NCBI GenBank assembly: GCA_000953695.1
Contig: LN554846.1
Location: forward strand, 1,550,001-1,614,000
Length of the DNA stretch: 64,000 bases
Direction of reading: 5' to 3'
From: Aliivibrio wodanis
Lineage (GTDB): Bacteria; Pseudomonadota; Gammaproteobacteria; Enterobacterales; Vibrionaceae
The first letter of the stretch is position 1, and each line of letters opens with the position of its first letter. A program made the translations under genes and the position numbers. Shown here piece by piece: positions 38,284 through 48,723 of the stretch. The notes beneath the pieces are model-generated. The model did not search any database. It was not told where the DNA came from and worked only from the letters and a program-made list of their open reading frames with translations.

Positions 38284-39705
38284 GTGCACGATAATATTTT
38301 TCTCCCTGAAGCCTTCTTAACACAAGTACAAGAAACCATGCCCTCTCACCTTTCAATGGAAGAGTTTATTGCCGCTTGTAAACGCCCTTTACGCCGTAGT
38401 ATTCGTGTAAATACACTGAAAAACAGTGTAGAAGAGTTCAAACAACGTGCCGATGAAAAGCAATGGAAGCTAGAGCCTGTACCTTGGTGTGATACTGGAT
38501 TTTGGCTCACAAGACCAGAAACTGATACCGTTAAATTAGGCAGTACTGCCGAACACATGTCAGGGCTATTCTATATTCAAGAAGCCAGCTCTATGATGCC
38601 AGTGACTGCCTTATTAAAAGACAATGACAACATTGAAATGGCATTAGACATGGCTTCTGCCCCTGGATCTAAAACCACACAACTTGCCGCTGGCATGAAA
38701 AACCAAGGCGCATTAGTTGCCAATGAATTTTCATCAAGCCGTGTAAAAGTATTGTGCTCTAACGTACAGCGTTGTGGTGTAAGTAATGTTGCCCTTACCC
38801 ATTTTGATGGCCGTGTATTCGGCGGTTGGTTGCCTGAAACCTTCGATTCGATCTTATTAGACGCACCTTGTTCTGGTGAAGGAACCATTCGTAAAGATCC
38901 AGATGCTATGCATAACTGGAGCCCTGAATCAGTCATTGAAATTGGTGATACTCAGCGCGATCTAATCGAAAGTGCTTTTCATGCCCTTAAACCGGGTGGC
39001 GTGATGGTTTATTCAACCTGCACGTTGAATCATCAAGAAAATCAGAATATTTGCCATCATTTAGTCGAACAGTTTGGTGACGCGGTCACGTTTGAACCAT
39101 TAGGTGATCTCTTTGAGAATGCAGAAAAAGCATTAACACAAGAAGGCTTCTTGCATATCTACCCACAGATCTTTGACAGCGAAGGCTTTTTTGTTGCTAA
39201 AATTCGTAAAAACTCTGCAACAGTACCTCCAGAAGTTAAAAAACGTTTAGGTAAGTTCCCCTTTACTCCTGCCTCAAGTAAAGAAGCCAAGGACATAGAA
39301 ACAGAATTAAATGCCACCTTACAACTCTCAATTCCAGAAGCGAACGAGCTATGGATCAGAGATAAAGAAGTATGGGCCTTCCCTAAGCGTATGAAACCAC
39401 TTATTGGTGAAATGCGTTATCACCGTATTGGTTTTAAACTGGCAGAAACCCATAAAAAAGGATATCGCTGGCAGCACGAAGCAATCATGGCATTAGCAGA
39501 AGCAAACAACCCAACTGCATGTGAATTAACCATTGAACAAGCGCGTGAATGGTATATGGGCCGTGATGTTCGCCCTGAAACTGTAGACAAAGGCGAAACC
39601 ATTGTTACTTATTGTGGTGCCGTTATTGGCCTTGGAAAATGGGTAGGTAATCGCATTAAAAATGGACTACCAAGAGAGTTAGTTCGTGATGGGAATTTAT
39701 TCTAA
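38284..39705 (+). CDS. rsmF: 16S rRNA m5C1407 methyltransferase RsmF
   Basis: 473 residues from a GTG start; a stop lies 12 bases upstream in frame and the encoded N-terminus aligns with E. coli RsmF from residue 3. SAM-binding motif [32 protein letters not shown] with the motif IV Cys, and [11 protein letters not shown] with the nucleophilic Cys are intact. A C-terminal PUA-like domain (about 370-473) ends [11 protein letters not shown] as in E. coli. It methylates C1407 of 16S rRNA in assembled 30S subunits. In E. coli it follows letB directly; here a two-component pair is inserted between them. A matS-like site lies inside. Confidence 0.97.
   Translation: MHDNIFLPEAFLTQVQETMPSHLSMEEFIAACKRPLRRSIRVNTLKNSVEEFKQRADEKQWKLEPVPWCDTGFWLTRPETDTVKLGSTAEHMSGLFYIQEASSMMPVTALLKDNDNIEMALDMASAPGSKTTQLAAGMKNQGALVANEFSSSRVKVLCSNVQRCGVSNVALTHFDGRVFGGWLPETFDSILLDAPCSGEGTIRKDPDAMHNWSPESVIEIGDTQRDLIESAFHALKPGGVMVYSTCTLNHQENQNICHHLVEQFGDAVTFEPLGDLFENAEKALTQEGFLHIYPQIFDSEGFFVAKIRKNSATVPPEVKKRLGKFPFTPASSKEAKDIETELNATLQLSIPEANELWIRDKEVWAFPKRMKPLIGEMRYHRIGFKLAETHKKGYRWQHEAIMALAEANNPTACELTIEQAREWYMGRDVRPETVDKGETIVTYCGAVIGLGKWVGNRIKNGLPRELVRDGNLF
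39077..39089. other. matS-like site with perfect arms
   Basis: GTGACGCGGTCAC has both GTGAC and GTCAC arms intact and departs from the RNY centre at one base. It lies inside rsmF. Confidence 0.4.
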
Positions 39706-39718
39706 CTAAACGAACTAT

Positions 39719-39763
39719 ATCCATCGTACTGTTAAAGGAATTTTGATAAACTGTACGATGGAT
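39719..39763. promoter_or_regulatory. 11-bp inverted repeat between rsmF and the ThrE-type exporter
   Basis: ATCCATCGTAC and GTACGATGGAT flank a 23-base loop, 14 bp past the rsmF stop and 23 bp before the next start. With only ATTATAT after it, it could be a weak terminator or a leader hairpin of the exporter gene. Confidence 0.45.
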
Positions 39764-39785
39764 TATATATAATTAAATTAGGAAC

Positions 39786-40967
39786 ATGGACATGCCTTCG
39801 CAGTATAGAATAAATAGGATTGTCGATATTGGAGATACACTACACCGCTGTGGATGTGCTCCTTATAAAGTAGAACGCTACACCATGTTTTACGCCAATA
39901 AGCATGGTGTAAACTGTATGATCCAAGCAACACCTACCGCTATTAATTATCAATTTCCTGATGATAACAACGCTGTAATCTTAAAACGGCATAAACCAGC
40001 AAGTATTGACTTAGGGCTCCTAGCCAATACCATCATCCGCTTACAACAGCCACTCAGTGAGACACCACCTCCGCCAGCTGAAGGTGTTCATTTTCCTACT
40101 TGGGTTGTTGCACTTGCCAATATCCTTATTCCTCCTGCTTTCTTAATGTTAGTTGGCTCAACTTATGAAGCATTATGGGTAAGCTTTTTACTTGGTTTTG
40201 TCGTTTGGGCTTGCCAAGCAGTTTGCACTAAACGTCGTAGTCTAGCTGTTGAGTTTTTTAGCGCCGTGATTGTCACCTTGATTGTCACTTTCATTGCCAG
40301 TCTTGGTATCCCCATACCCGTTCTGGCTCTCTGCATTGCTGCTATCGTCCTTTTTGTTCCCGGCCTCTCCATTGCAAACGCCCTAGAGTGTTTAGCTTTC
40401 AATGATCTTGTTTCAGGAACCAGTTTGCTTGGTCAATGCTTCTTAACACTGATTAAACTCTTTATTGGTATTATCATTGGATTACATGTTGGTGAAGCGC
40501 TATGGGGAGTTCCTGAATATACAGATTATCAAAATGAATTCCCTATTTGGCTGCAAATTATCGGCCTTCCTATTATTTCATTTTCTATCGGCGTCATGTT
40601 TAAAGCTCGCCCAAAAGATATGATTTATAGCCTCCCTGTTGCCGTATTGGGTATGTGGGGTCCCTTTTATCTGGGCTTTGATGGCGGATGGGTCGTTGGC
40701 ACCTGGGTTACCACAGTACTAATCACACTATACGGTACATGGATAGCAAAAAAATTAAATCTAACTGGTATTATTTTTATTATGCAAGGGATCATTATTT
40801 TAGTCCCAGGTAGCAGAGTGTTAGTTAGTGCCAGCCAAAGTGTTTTTGAGGCCTCTATATTACCCATTCCAAGTATTGGTTTATCTGCCCTCTTTATGTT
40901 CTCAGCTATTGTTGCAGGACAAGTAACTGCCTATTCAATTTACTCACCTAAAATAGAACGAGATTAA
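39786..40967 (+). CDS. Threonine/serine exporter (ThrE family)
   Basis: 393 residues. An N-terminal cytoplasmic segment (LHRCGCAPYKVERYTMFYANKHGV, IQATPTAI) typical of the DUF1212 half is followed by about ten hydrophobic spans, including the second DUF3815-like half (ILVPGSRVLVSASQSVFEASILPIPSIG). Fused YjjP/YjjB-type proteins export threonine or serine across the inner membrane. The substrate is inferred from family. GAAC and weak purines precede the ATG. It converges on efpL with a shared terminator. Confidence 0.8.
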   Translation: MDMPSQYRINRIVDIGDTLHRCGCAPYKVERYTMFYANKHGVNCMIQATPTAINYQFPDDNNAVILKRHKPASIDLGLLANTIIRLQQPLSETPPPPAEGVHFPTWVVALANILIPPAFLMLVGSTYEALWVSFLLGFVVWACQAVCTKRRSLAVEFFSAVIVTLIVTFIASLGIPIPVLALCIAAIVLFVPGLSIANALECLAFNDLVSGTSLLGQCFLTLIKLFIGIIIGLHVGEALWGVPEYTDYQNEFPIWLQIIGLPIISFSIGVMFKARPKDMIYSLPVAVLGMWGPFYLGFDGGWVVGTWVTTVLITLYGTWIAKKLNLTGIIFIMQGIIILVPGSRVLVSASQSVFEASILPIPSIGLSALFMFSAIVAGQVTAYSIYSPKIERD

Positions 40968-40970
40968 AGC

Positions 40971-41010
40971 AAAAAGGCCAGCTATTAAAAATAACTGGCC
41001 TTTTCTTTTT
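40971..41010. terminator. Bidirectional terminator between the ThrE-type exporter and efpL
   Basis: 10-bp stem AAAAGGCCAG / CTGGCCTTTT with T runs on both strands, between two convergent genes. Confidence 0.9.
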
Positions 41011-41026
41011 AAGCTATCAATCTATC

Positions 41027-41593
41027 TTAAGCACGACTCATGAATTTGTGTTCAGAGGTGTTAATTTTGATTTTTTCGCCATTAGCAATATACTCAGGAA
41101 CTTGTACTGTCAAACCTGTTGTTAAGGTTGCAGGCTTAGTACGAGCACTTGCTGATGCACCTTTAATTGAAGGATCTGTCTCAACAATTTCAAGGTCAAC
41201 AGAAGAAGGCAGTTCAATGGCTACAGGTGCTTCATTAACAATCAGAACTTGTAGACCTTGAGTCTCTTCAGTAATGAAAAGTAACTCTTCTTCAATCGCT
41301 TCTTTATTAAAGCTATATGGCGTGTAATCTTCAGCATCCATAAATACATACTCATTACCATCAATGTATGAGAATGTTGCACTACGGCGGCTAAAATCAG
41401 CAAGACTAATTACTTCATCTGCTTTAAAGCTTTCATCTGCTTTTAAACCAGTAGCTACATCGTACATACGCATACGGTACAATGATGCACCAGCACGACC
41501 ACTTGGTGTTAGCTTGCTGATTTCTTTAATGAAAAATACTTTTCCGTTCAGTTCAATTGCTGAACCTTTTTTAATGTCACTTGCCTTTGGCAT
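41027..41593 (-). CDS. efpL: Elongation factor P-like protein EfpL (YeiP)
   Basis: 188 residues with the three beta-barrel domains of EF-P. The loop that contacts the P-site tRNA reads TPSGRAGAS, with Arg at 33 where EF-P carries the modified Lys; Arg at this place is a hallmark of the EfpL/YeiP branch. It relieves ribosome stalling at certain proline-containing and related motifs. The C-terminal domain ([30 protein letters not shown]) is intact. Not the efp gene itself. It is monocistronic. Confidence 0.94.
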   Translation of the reverse strand: MPKASDIKKGSAIELNGKVFFIKEISKLTPSGRAGASLYRMRMYDVATGLKADESFKADEVISLADFSRRSATFSYIDGNEYVFMDAEDYTPYSFNKEAIEEELLFITEETQGLQVLIVNEAPVAIELPSSVDLEIVETDPSIKGASASARTKPATLTTGLTVQVPEYIANGEKIKINTSEHKFMSRA

Positions 41594-41656
41594 GATAAAA
41601 AATCCATAAATAATTGGTAGATGAAAAATACCATGAACTTTTTATATCTCCAATAA

Positions 41657-43675
41657 TTATGTGCTGCAAAGTTGTATTTTATCTCTGTTTAGCTGTTCTT
41701 TTGACTCAAATACAACTCGATTTCGACCTTCTTGCTTCGCACGGTATAAGCACACATCAGCCAATTGCAGAGACTCTTTATTAATATAGAGCACATCATC
41801 AATGGTAAGGTTTTTTATTGCTCCAATAGAAATGGTCACTATTAGATCTTTCTGAATATGATCAATGCTAATCGGTAACTGACTTATCGCCATTCGTAAA
41901 CGCTCTAGCTTAACCTCACAGCCATAGAATTTTGATTCTGGCAGTAGACAAACAAATTCTTCACCACCCCAACGGACCAATATATCTGAATCATCAATCA
42001 CAGCCGTTAAACGTGCGGCAACGTTTTGTAAAACAGCATCACCTATATCATGCCCATAAGTATCATTCACGGCTTTAAAATGATCAATATCAAGCACGGC
42101 AGCAGTAAAGACTTTCTTCTCATGAAGGGCTTTATTTAACTCTAATTCTTTAAGTGCATGATTGTAATAATGACGATTGTTTAATCCCGTCAGTGCATCT
42201 GTTGTGCTTTGCTCTACTAATACCTCTTTTTCTTTTTCGATGGTAAAGTTACGACGAATTAAAAAAAACAGACCAAAGCCAACTAAAATCAAGATTGATG
42301 CAACCACTCTGGTTCTTAATTTCTGCTTTTCAACATAAAGTGTTTTTAGCTCACTTTGAGTGTTCGTTAGCTCCATGTTTTTCTTAATTTGCTTTGTATT
42401 AAACTGCTCTTCTAAGTGATAAACCTCACTTTGTCGACGATCAAATAAGATATCTTTATCCAATTTTGCATAAAGTTTAAAATATTTATATGCCAATTCA
42501 GTGTTGCCTGATTGTTCATAAGCTTCAGCCAATAATTGATACGTTTTAATCACATAAGAAGCATTATTAATAGATTCAAGTCGCTCTAATGCCAACTCTA
42601 AAGATTTAATTGCAATCTCTATATTTCCAAAATATATTTCAGTTCGTGATTTTGCGATCAAACAAAGGCCGTGTTGTTGTGGTACTGTTTCGATTTCAGG
42701 TAATTGTAGACAACGGTTTGCAACGGCTAATGATTCTTTGTATCTATCTTCGATCCAGAGCGTATCCGCTTCTGTTTTTCGCATTAATCCTACGATACGA
42801 ACATCTTCCGTTGAATCTAATTGATTCGCCCCTTTATCATAATAAATACGCGTTTTTTCAGCATCACCTAGATTAAAATAAATATAAGACAGATTAACAT
42901 TATTGATCACTATACTAACGCCATCAATAATCTTAGATTGAGTATATAAATACGAAGATCTATCAATATAATCTAAGGCTTTATCCCACTCTTCAAGATA
43001 AATATATATCAAACCAAGATTGGCAATAAGTTTACTATTATAACTGTGGCTAGGGTAATCCCTACCAAGCTTTATCCCTAAATGATAATACTCTAATGCT
43101 TTTACGTATTGAGATTGAATATTGTAAGCAACACCGAGCGTGTTATAGGCTTTAACTAAAAGGTAATTATAATTAACTGATTTGGAAAGCATTATAGCCT
43201 TTTCAATTAATACTATTCCCTCATCCATTTTTCCTTTTTTTAACAACTCAATACCAGCATCAATAATCAGCTCTGCTTTAAGCCAAGGAAATTCATGATT
43301 CTTAGCTAATAAACTTAATTCTACATTATAATAATTTATCTTATCTCTATCACCTTCAAGTAAGGCTATGTTTCTTAAGATCAAGAAATAATAAGTACGA
43401 TATATGGCTCCATGATTAAATACTCCCTTTGCATCAAGCTGACTTACCTTTTCCAGAGCCATCGCTGCATCTCTATAAGATATATCTCTTGCATTAAGAA
43501 TATCGACACTATAAGGTAAATTTTTTAATAGATCGTCAGGTAGGAAACGTTTCTCTGCTGCTTTCTTTTCTGGTTTTGGTTCGATCAACTGAAATGGACG
43601 TAATATATAAAAAAATATCGCCACAGATACACAAATAAACAGACTGATTTTCTTTAAGTTATTATTTGTTTTCAT
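41657..43675 (-). CDS. TPR-GGDEF diguanylate cyclase, copy 1
   Basis: 672 residues. An N-terminal anchor (ISLFICVSVAIFFYILRPFQ) leads into a periplasmic array of TPR repeats (about 130-410), such as LLVKAYNTLGVAYNIQSQYVKALEYYHLGIKL. A coiled segment and TM2 (VVASILILVGFGLFFLI) precede a cytoplasmic GGDEF domain with an intact GGEEF motif (LVRWGGEEFVCLLP) and LDIDHFKAVNDTYGHDIGD. The inhibitory RxxD site is absent (DDSD). It should make c-di-GMP in response to a periplasmic or protein-protein signal. It is a paralogue of the next gene, which lies 97 bp upstream on the same strand. Confidence 0.9.
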   Translation of the reverse strand: MKTNNNLKKISLFICVSVAIFFYILRPFQLIEPKPEKKAAEKRFLPDDLLKNLPYSVDILNARDISYRDAAMALEKVSQLDAKGVFNHGAIYRTYYFLILRNIALLEGDRDKINYYNVELSLLAKNHEFPWLKAELIIDAGIELLKKGKMDEGIVLIEKAIMLSKSVNYNYLLVKAYNTLGVAYNIQSQYVKALEYYHLGIKLGRDYPSHSYNSKLIANLGLIYIYLEEWDKALDYIDRSSYLYTQSKIIDGVSIVINNVNLSYIYFNLGDAEKTRIYYDKGANQLDSTEDVRIVGLMRKTEADTLWIEDRYKESLAVANRCLQLPEIETVPQQHGLCLIAKSRTEIYFGNIEIAIKSLELALERLESINNASYVIKTYQLLAEAYEQSGNTELAYKYFKLYAKLDKDILFDRRQSEVYHLEEQFNTKQIKKNMELTNTQSELKTLYVEKQKLRTRVVASILILVGFGLFFLIRRNFTIEKEKEVLVEQSTTDALTGLNNRHYYNHALKELELNKALHEKKVFTAAVLDIDHFKAVNDTYGHDIGDAVLQNVAARLTAVIDDSDILVRWGGEEFVCLLPESKFYGCEVKLERLRMAISQLPISIDHIQKDLIVTISIGAIKNLTIDDVLYINKESLQLADVCLYRAKQEGRNRVVFESKEQLNRDKIQLCST

Positions 43676-43772
43676 TCTTACTCACCCGCTCAGTGTCGTC
43701 TATGCTGCATTTCGTACTGAATGCTATTATTTAGTTTACAAGAAAGGCAATGTAAAATTCATTAAGACACAC

Positions 43773-45776
43773 TTAATGCCATTTTTTCTGCTCATCCACC
43801 CCATGAGAGAATATGATCACTTTATTTCTTCCCTCTTCTTTCGCCTGGTATAGGTATTGGTCAGCTAAACGAAGTGATTCTGTGTTTCTGTGGATCACAT
43901 CATCAATCATTAAATTTTGTAGAGCGCCAATAGATACCGTAATCGTTAATGTCTCTTTATCACTGATCGCGATTGCTAATTGACTAATGGCTACGCGTAA
44001 TCGGTTTAACCTTATCTCACAATCATTATTTCCAGAGGTCATAAATAGGCAGACAAATTCTTCACCTCCCCAACGCACTAAAACATCCGGTTCTGCAATA
44101 ATCGACTGCATATATGATGCAATATTAATCAATACTTTGTCTCCAACATCATGACCATAGGTATCATTAACGCGTTTAAAATGATCAATATCGATAATCG
44201 CGACAGTAAAGTGTTTATCTCTATAAAAGGCTTTATTTTGATCTAATTGTTGGATTGCACTTTCATAATAATGTCGGTTATTTAAGTCTGTTAATGCATC
44301 TTTAGTGCTCTGCTCAAGCAAAGCTTCTTTTTCTCTTACAATACTAAAATTATGTCGAACCAGTTTAAACAAACCTAAAGCGACAAGAATAACAATAGTA
44401 GAAACAATACGAGTTCTGAGTTGCTGTTTTTCTACATACAAATTATTAAGCTCATTCTGAGTTTTAATTAATTTCATGTTCTTTTGAATTTGTTCTGTAT
44501 TAAATTCTTCTTCTAAATGAAATACTTCACTCTGACGACGATCAAATAAAATACGCTCATTACCTTTGGAATATAACTTGTAATAGTCAAGCGCTAATAT
44601 TGGAAAGCCTTTCTCTTCATAAGCTATCGATAACAATTCATACACTTCATTAAGATAGACTTTACTTTCAATTACCGTAAATATGTTTGTTGCTTCAACT
44701 AAACTTTCGATTGCATCATCTATATTTTTATATTCAAGATCTACTTTTGCCTTTATTTTTAAACATAAGCCTTTTTGCAGTGGTGCAGTATTAATGCCAT
44801 CATAATTAATACAACGATTAGCAGTAACCAAGGCCTCTTTATAATTATTTTCAAGCCAGTACAATTCAGACAATGCCTTTAATAGTAATGCATTTAATCG
44901 TACAGAGTCAGAAGTGGTTATCTCTTTTTTCGCCATATCGTAATATTTACGAGCCTGTTTTGCATTTTCCAAATTAAAATACACATAGGATGCATTTATA
45001 TCTAAAATACCAAGAACACTTAATTCATTAAGCATACTTATATTATAAAGTTCTTTTGCTTTATCTATATTTACTAATGCTTTATCCCACTCTTGCAAAT
45101 GAATGTAAATAAGGGCTAAATTAGATATCAACTTACTGTTATATATATGCTCAGGATATGATTCTGCGAGCTTTACCCCTTGATGAAAGTAATATAAGGC
45201 TTTTGAATATTGTGATTTTATATTATAAGCAGCACCTATTGTATTATAGGCTTTAATTAATAAGTATTCATAGTTAATACCTTTTGCTAATTCAATAGCA
45301 TACTCCGCTTTATTGATCCCTTTTTCTATTTCTCCTTTTTTAAGGTGTTCAATAGCAAGCTCAACTAAAGAATCAGCCTCCACCCAAATCATATTATTAT
45401 TTTTAGCAAACTCTTTTAATTGTTGAGCATAATACCTTGCTTTATTATCATCACCTTTATGTAGAGCTATATTTCCTAATACCATAAAATAATAAACACG
45501 ATAGATTGACTCTCGACCGAAGATCCCTTTCTCATCCATCAGATTAAGCATCATCGCAGCTCGCTTTGCATCACTTCGAGATAAATCACGCAAAGCAAGA
45601 ACCCGGCTACCATAAGGAAGCATTAATAATTGATGATCAGGCATAAAAACTGGGACCGCTTCAGTAGCAATAGGCTTAGGCTTTTCTATTTGAAAGGGAC
45701 GTAAAATCAGGAAAAAAGTCACGACAGAGACAACAATAAAGATCGTAATTATTTTTATGTTATTCAAACTTTTCAT
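43773..45776 (-). CDS. TPR-GGDEF diguanylate cyclase, copy 2
   Basis: 667 residues from ATG 45776, chosen by alignment with copy 1 (MKSLNNIKIIT against MKTNNNLKKIS); in-frame starts up to 45797 are possible. It has the same architecture: anchor (FIVVSVVTFFLILRPFQ), TPR array, TM2 (IVSTIVILVALGLFKLV) and an active GGEEF domain (LVRWGGEEFVCLF). The I-site is lost (AEPD). Near-identical blocks such as VEKQQLRTR, DRRQSEVFHLEEEFNTEQI and HYYESAIQQL show tandem duplication, with divergence mostly in the TPR sensor part. Confidence 0.9.
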   Translation of the reverse strand: MKSLNNIKIITIFIVVSVVTFFLILRPFQIEKPKPIATEAVPVFMPDHQLLMLPYGSRVLALRDLSRSDAKRAAMMLNLMDEKGIFGRESIYRVYYFMVLGNIALHKGDDNKARYYAQQLKEFAKNNNMIWVEADSLVELAIEHLKKGEIEKGINKAEYAIELAKGINYEYLLIKAYNTIGAAYNIKSQYSKALYYFHQGVKLAESYPEHIYNSKLISNLALIYIHLQEWDKALVNIDKAKELYNISMLNELSVLGILDINASYVYFNLENAKQARKYYDMAKKEITTSDSVRLNALLLKALSELYWLENNYKEALVTANRCINYDGINTAPLQKGLCLKIKAKVDLEYKNIDDAIESLVEATNIFTVIESKVYLNEVYELLSIAYEEKGFPILALDYYKLYSKGNERILFDRRQSEVFHLEEEFNTEQIQKNMKLIKTQNELNNLYVEKQQLRTRIVSTIVILVALGLFKLVRHNFSIVREKEALLEQSTKDALTDLNNRHYYESAIQQLDQNKAFYRDKHFTVAIIDIDHFKRVNDTYGHDVGDKVLINIASYMQSIIAEPDVLVRWGGEEFVCLFMTSGNNDCEIRLNRLRVAISQLAIAISDKETLTITVSIGALQNLMIDDVIHRNTESLRLADQYLYQAKEEGRNKVIIFSHGVDEQKKWH

Positions 45777-45870
45777 GCGCATCCATTTACATCCCATTCA
45801 TAGGTATAGCATACTGATTGCAATTCTATACCAAATGGTATTAAGTTTAAATGATTTATTTTAATCGCAT

Positions 45871-45899
45871 AAAAAATCCCGCTCGAAAGCAGGATTTTA
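45871..45899 (-). terminator. Rho-independent terminator of the TSUP permease gene
   Basis: On the minus strand AAAATCCTGCT, TTCG loop, AGCGGGATTTTTT, 36 bp past the stop at 45935. Confidence 0.8.
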
Positions 45900-45934
45900 T
45901 ATTTATATAAATGAAATCTCAGACATTTTAATCA

Positions 45935-46816
45935 CTAATTAGTCACAGTTCTCTCTCGCCCTTGTTGCCATGAGCGAAACATGGTGATTGCGGTGTATAA
46001 AACGACAAAAGAGACCAACCACGACAACATTTCAACATCCAATGACTTAACAATAAATGCCGCGATAAATACACCAATAGAACCTGTAATTGCTACTACT
46101 AAAGCCGCTCTTGAGTTTAAGGCTTCTTTTTTAATAAAATTCCCTGATGAGAAAAAACATAAGAAAGCACATGAACACATCATAATTGGAAAAGCGGCTA
46201 ATGGGTTCATTCCTAATAAATAGATCATTGTCATGCATGGTGCGTATAAACCAATCCCAACTGTCATTAAAGCACCAAATATAAAGTTACCAATAATAGC
46301 GATTGTTAACTTCTCCCCTGTTAAACCAAGGGCATCCCCCCCTAATGGGAAAAGGTGAAACTGACCTGCGAACATTAATAATGCAACGATAAACAATGCT
46401 CCCGTCATTATTAAACGGATCAATTGTCGATCAAAATTAGAAACTAAACGCGCACCAACCGTTGCCCCTACACACGCAGACACAATTAAGCTCAATAAGG
46501 TAGTTAAATCTACATTTACCGCAGTTAAAAAGATTAAGGCTTGAAAAACGGTCGCCATTGTTGCTTGGGCGTTCATTGTTCCTGGCAGATCTTTATCATC
46601 AAGCAGTTTAAATTGCTTGTAGCCTGCTGTTTTAATAGCAAAACTACCCACACCTAATGTGTCACAGAAATTAGCAAAACCACCGATAAGGCCAATTGCT
46701 ATCACATTCGTGTTTTTTTCTGATTCTCTTTTACGACGCCATAATGAGATTAGCATATAAAGAAAAAGCAAGCCTCCAACAACGAGACTTGCTTGTAGTA
46801 AAAATAGAATGGTCAT
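45935..46816 (-). CDS. TSUP (TauE/SafE) family membrane permease
   Basis: 293 residues with about eight hydrophobic spans. The TSUP pattern appears twice: GLIGGFANFCDTLGVGSFAIKTAG near residue 44 and NFIFGALMTVGIGLYAPCMTMIYLLGMNPLAAFPIMM near residue 175. Family members move sulfite, sulfonates or other organic anions, but the substrate here cannot be told. It is monocistronic with its own terminator and has no sulfur-metabolism gene next to it. Confidence 0.85.
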   Translation of the reverse strand: MTILFLLQASLVVGGLLFLYMLISLWRRKRESEKNTNVIAIGLIGGFANFCDTLGVGSFAIKTAGYKQFKLLDDKDLPGTMNAQATMATVFQALIFLTAVNVDLTTLLSLIVSACVGATVGARLVSNFDRQLIRLIMTGALFIVALLMFAGQFHLFPLGGDALGLTGEKLTIAIIGNFIFGALMTVGIGLYAPCMTMIYLLGMNPLAAFPIMMCSCAFLCFFSSGNFIKKEALNSRAALVVAITGSIGVFIAAFIVKSLDVEMLSWLVSFVVLYTAITMFRSWQQGRERTVTN

Positions 46817-46908
46817 AATAATTCACAAGTTCTTATAAAAACCGAATATTAATTCAATTAATATTGTAGTGCTAGTGAGTTATTCTATCATTAGTTGTTT
46901 TAAATCAC

Positions 46909-48594
46909 TTATAACTTAAATTGTTTCACCAATTGTTGTAACTGATTGCCGGCATCGGTTAACTCATTCGCCACTTTGCTTGAATCATAACTTGACTCAA
47001 CTAATGAAGAAACAATAGTACGAATTGAAACTAAATTTCGGTTGATTTCTTCTGTTACCGAGCTTTGCTCTGTCGCTGCTGTTGCAATATGTGCAGTCAT
47101 ATCATTGATAGATTCGACAGCGTTACTTACTGCATTAAGACCCGAGCTAATATCAGATGATGAACTAACTACAAGACCACAAGTTGCTTGGCTCTCATTC
47201 ATTGAAGAAACTGCTTGTTGAACAAACTGATGAAGCTCATCAAGCATGACTTTTATTTCATGAGTACTGCCTTGTGTACGGCTTGCTAAATTACGCACTT
47301 CATCAGCAACTACTGCAAAACCACGTCCTTGCTCACCAGCTCGAGCCGCTTCAATAGCAGCATTCAATGCTAGTAAATTTGTTTGTTCTGCAATTTCACC
47401 AATAACTTGAAGAACACCATTTATCTTCTGTGATTGATCATGTAACGAGCCCATATGATGACTGGTTTTTTCTACATTCATTTCTAGCGAATTAATTGAT
47501 TCAGTAGATATAGTCACTTTATCTTGAGCTTCTTTGGCATCTTTATTTGCATCACTGGTTGCATTAGATACTTGGTTTGCGTTTTGAGCGACCTCATGAG
47601 CCGTTGAACTCATTTCTGTAACTGCGGTTACTACTTGCTCTGTTTCTTGATTATGTTCTTCTAATTGAGATTTTAGATGCTCAGTTTGCTGATTGATTGT
47701 AGTTGCCGCTTGAGAAACCTGACCTGTTGTTGCTGATACTTCTGACATTATTCCATGAAGCTTTGAAACAAATAAATCAAATGCCTGGCCTAACTTCGCG
47801 ATCTCATCTTTACCTTCAGCGTTAACTCTATGTGTTAAATCCCCTTCACCGTTAGCAATATCTTCAAATGTTGACAGCATGCTACGAAGTGGCGCAGTTA
47901 CTTTATAAGCAACATAGTTCATCACTACAATCGTCATGATTAGCAGGCCAATACTCCATAGTAAAACTAACTTAATTTGATGCCTTAAACGCTGCTGAGC
48001 ATCTTCTCTATAATTGGCAACTGAAGTATTAATGTCATCAATATAAACACCAGTACCAATAAACCATTTTGAGCCATTGATTGGAGATGAGTAGGAAATT
48101 TTTGGTTGTGGAGAGCTAGAGCCTGGCTTTTCATAGACGTATGGTACAAAACCACCTCCATTTCTTGCCGCATTTTGTAACCCTACAACAATTTTAACGC
48201 CATTAGGATCCGTTAATCCCATTCCTGATTTGCCTATCATTGAGCGTTTTTCAGCGTGAACTACATAAGTGCCTGAACCATCAAACACGAAAAAATACCC
48301 ACTACCCGCCTCACCAAAACGAGCGTTAACAAGTGCTTCTAAAGCCAATGTTTTACTCTTTTCTGTCACGCCATGTTTAGTAATAATATCTTCTACTACT
48401 GCCTTACCGACCAATACATTATCTTTTAATTGTTTTTTTCTTTCACTGAGCAACACATCTTGATAGTTATTAACCTCTTGCTCTAATGCGTCTTTTTGCA
48501 AGCTAACCGTAATTGATAGTGACACAATTAATACAAGCAACATTGGAATAATCGCAATTAAAAAAAACTTCACTTTCATTGGTAACTTATTCAT
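46909..48594 (-). CDS. Methyl-accepting chemotaxis protein with Cache sensor
   Basis: 561 residues. TM1 is [23 protein letters not shown]. The periplasmic part is a single Cache (sCache_2) domain with the typical [23 protein letters not shown] and [13 protein letters not shown] motifs. TM2 ([22 protein letters not shown]) is followed by HAMP ([24 protein letters not shown]) and the signalling tip [32 protein letters not shown]. It senses a small molecule, possibly an organic acid, and controls CheA. There is no C-terminal CheR-binding pentapeptide. Confidence 0.95.
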   Translation of the reverse strand: MNKLPMKVKFFLIAIIPMLLVLIVSLSITVSLQKDALEQEVNNYQDVLLSERKKQLKDNVLVGKAVVEDIITKHGVTEKSKTLALEALVNARFGEAGSGYFFVFDGSGTYVVHAEKRSMIGKSGMGLTDPNGVKIVVGLQNAARNGGGFVPYVYEKPGSSSPQPKISYSSPINGSKWFIGTGVYIDDINTSVANYREDAQQRLRHQIKLVLLWSIGLLIMTIVVMNYVAYKVTAPLRSMLSTFEDIANGEGDLTHRVNAEGKDEIAKLGQAFDLFVSKLHGIMSEVSATTGQVSQAATTINQQTEHLKSQLEEHNQETEQVVTAVTEMSSTAHEVAQNANQVSNATSDANKDAKEAQDKVTISTESINSLEMNVEKTSHHMGSLHDQSQKINGVLQVIGEIAEQTNLLALNAAIEAARAGEQGRGFAVVADEVRNLASRTQGSTHEIKVMLDELHQFVQQAVSSMNESQATCGLVVSSSSDISSGLNAVSNAVESINDMTAHIATAATEQSSVTEEINRNLVSIRTIVSSLVESSYDSSKVANELTDAGNQLQQLVKQFKL

Positions 48595-48723
48595 ATTTCA
48601 CCCTGATAAATACAGCATACTATCTCATTATAATATATATAAATATCAGTAGTGCAAACAAATAAACCTAACAAGTATCACATTATTTAAACATATAGAG
48701 CGTGTACATTAACAAGCACGGTG

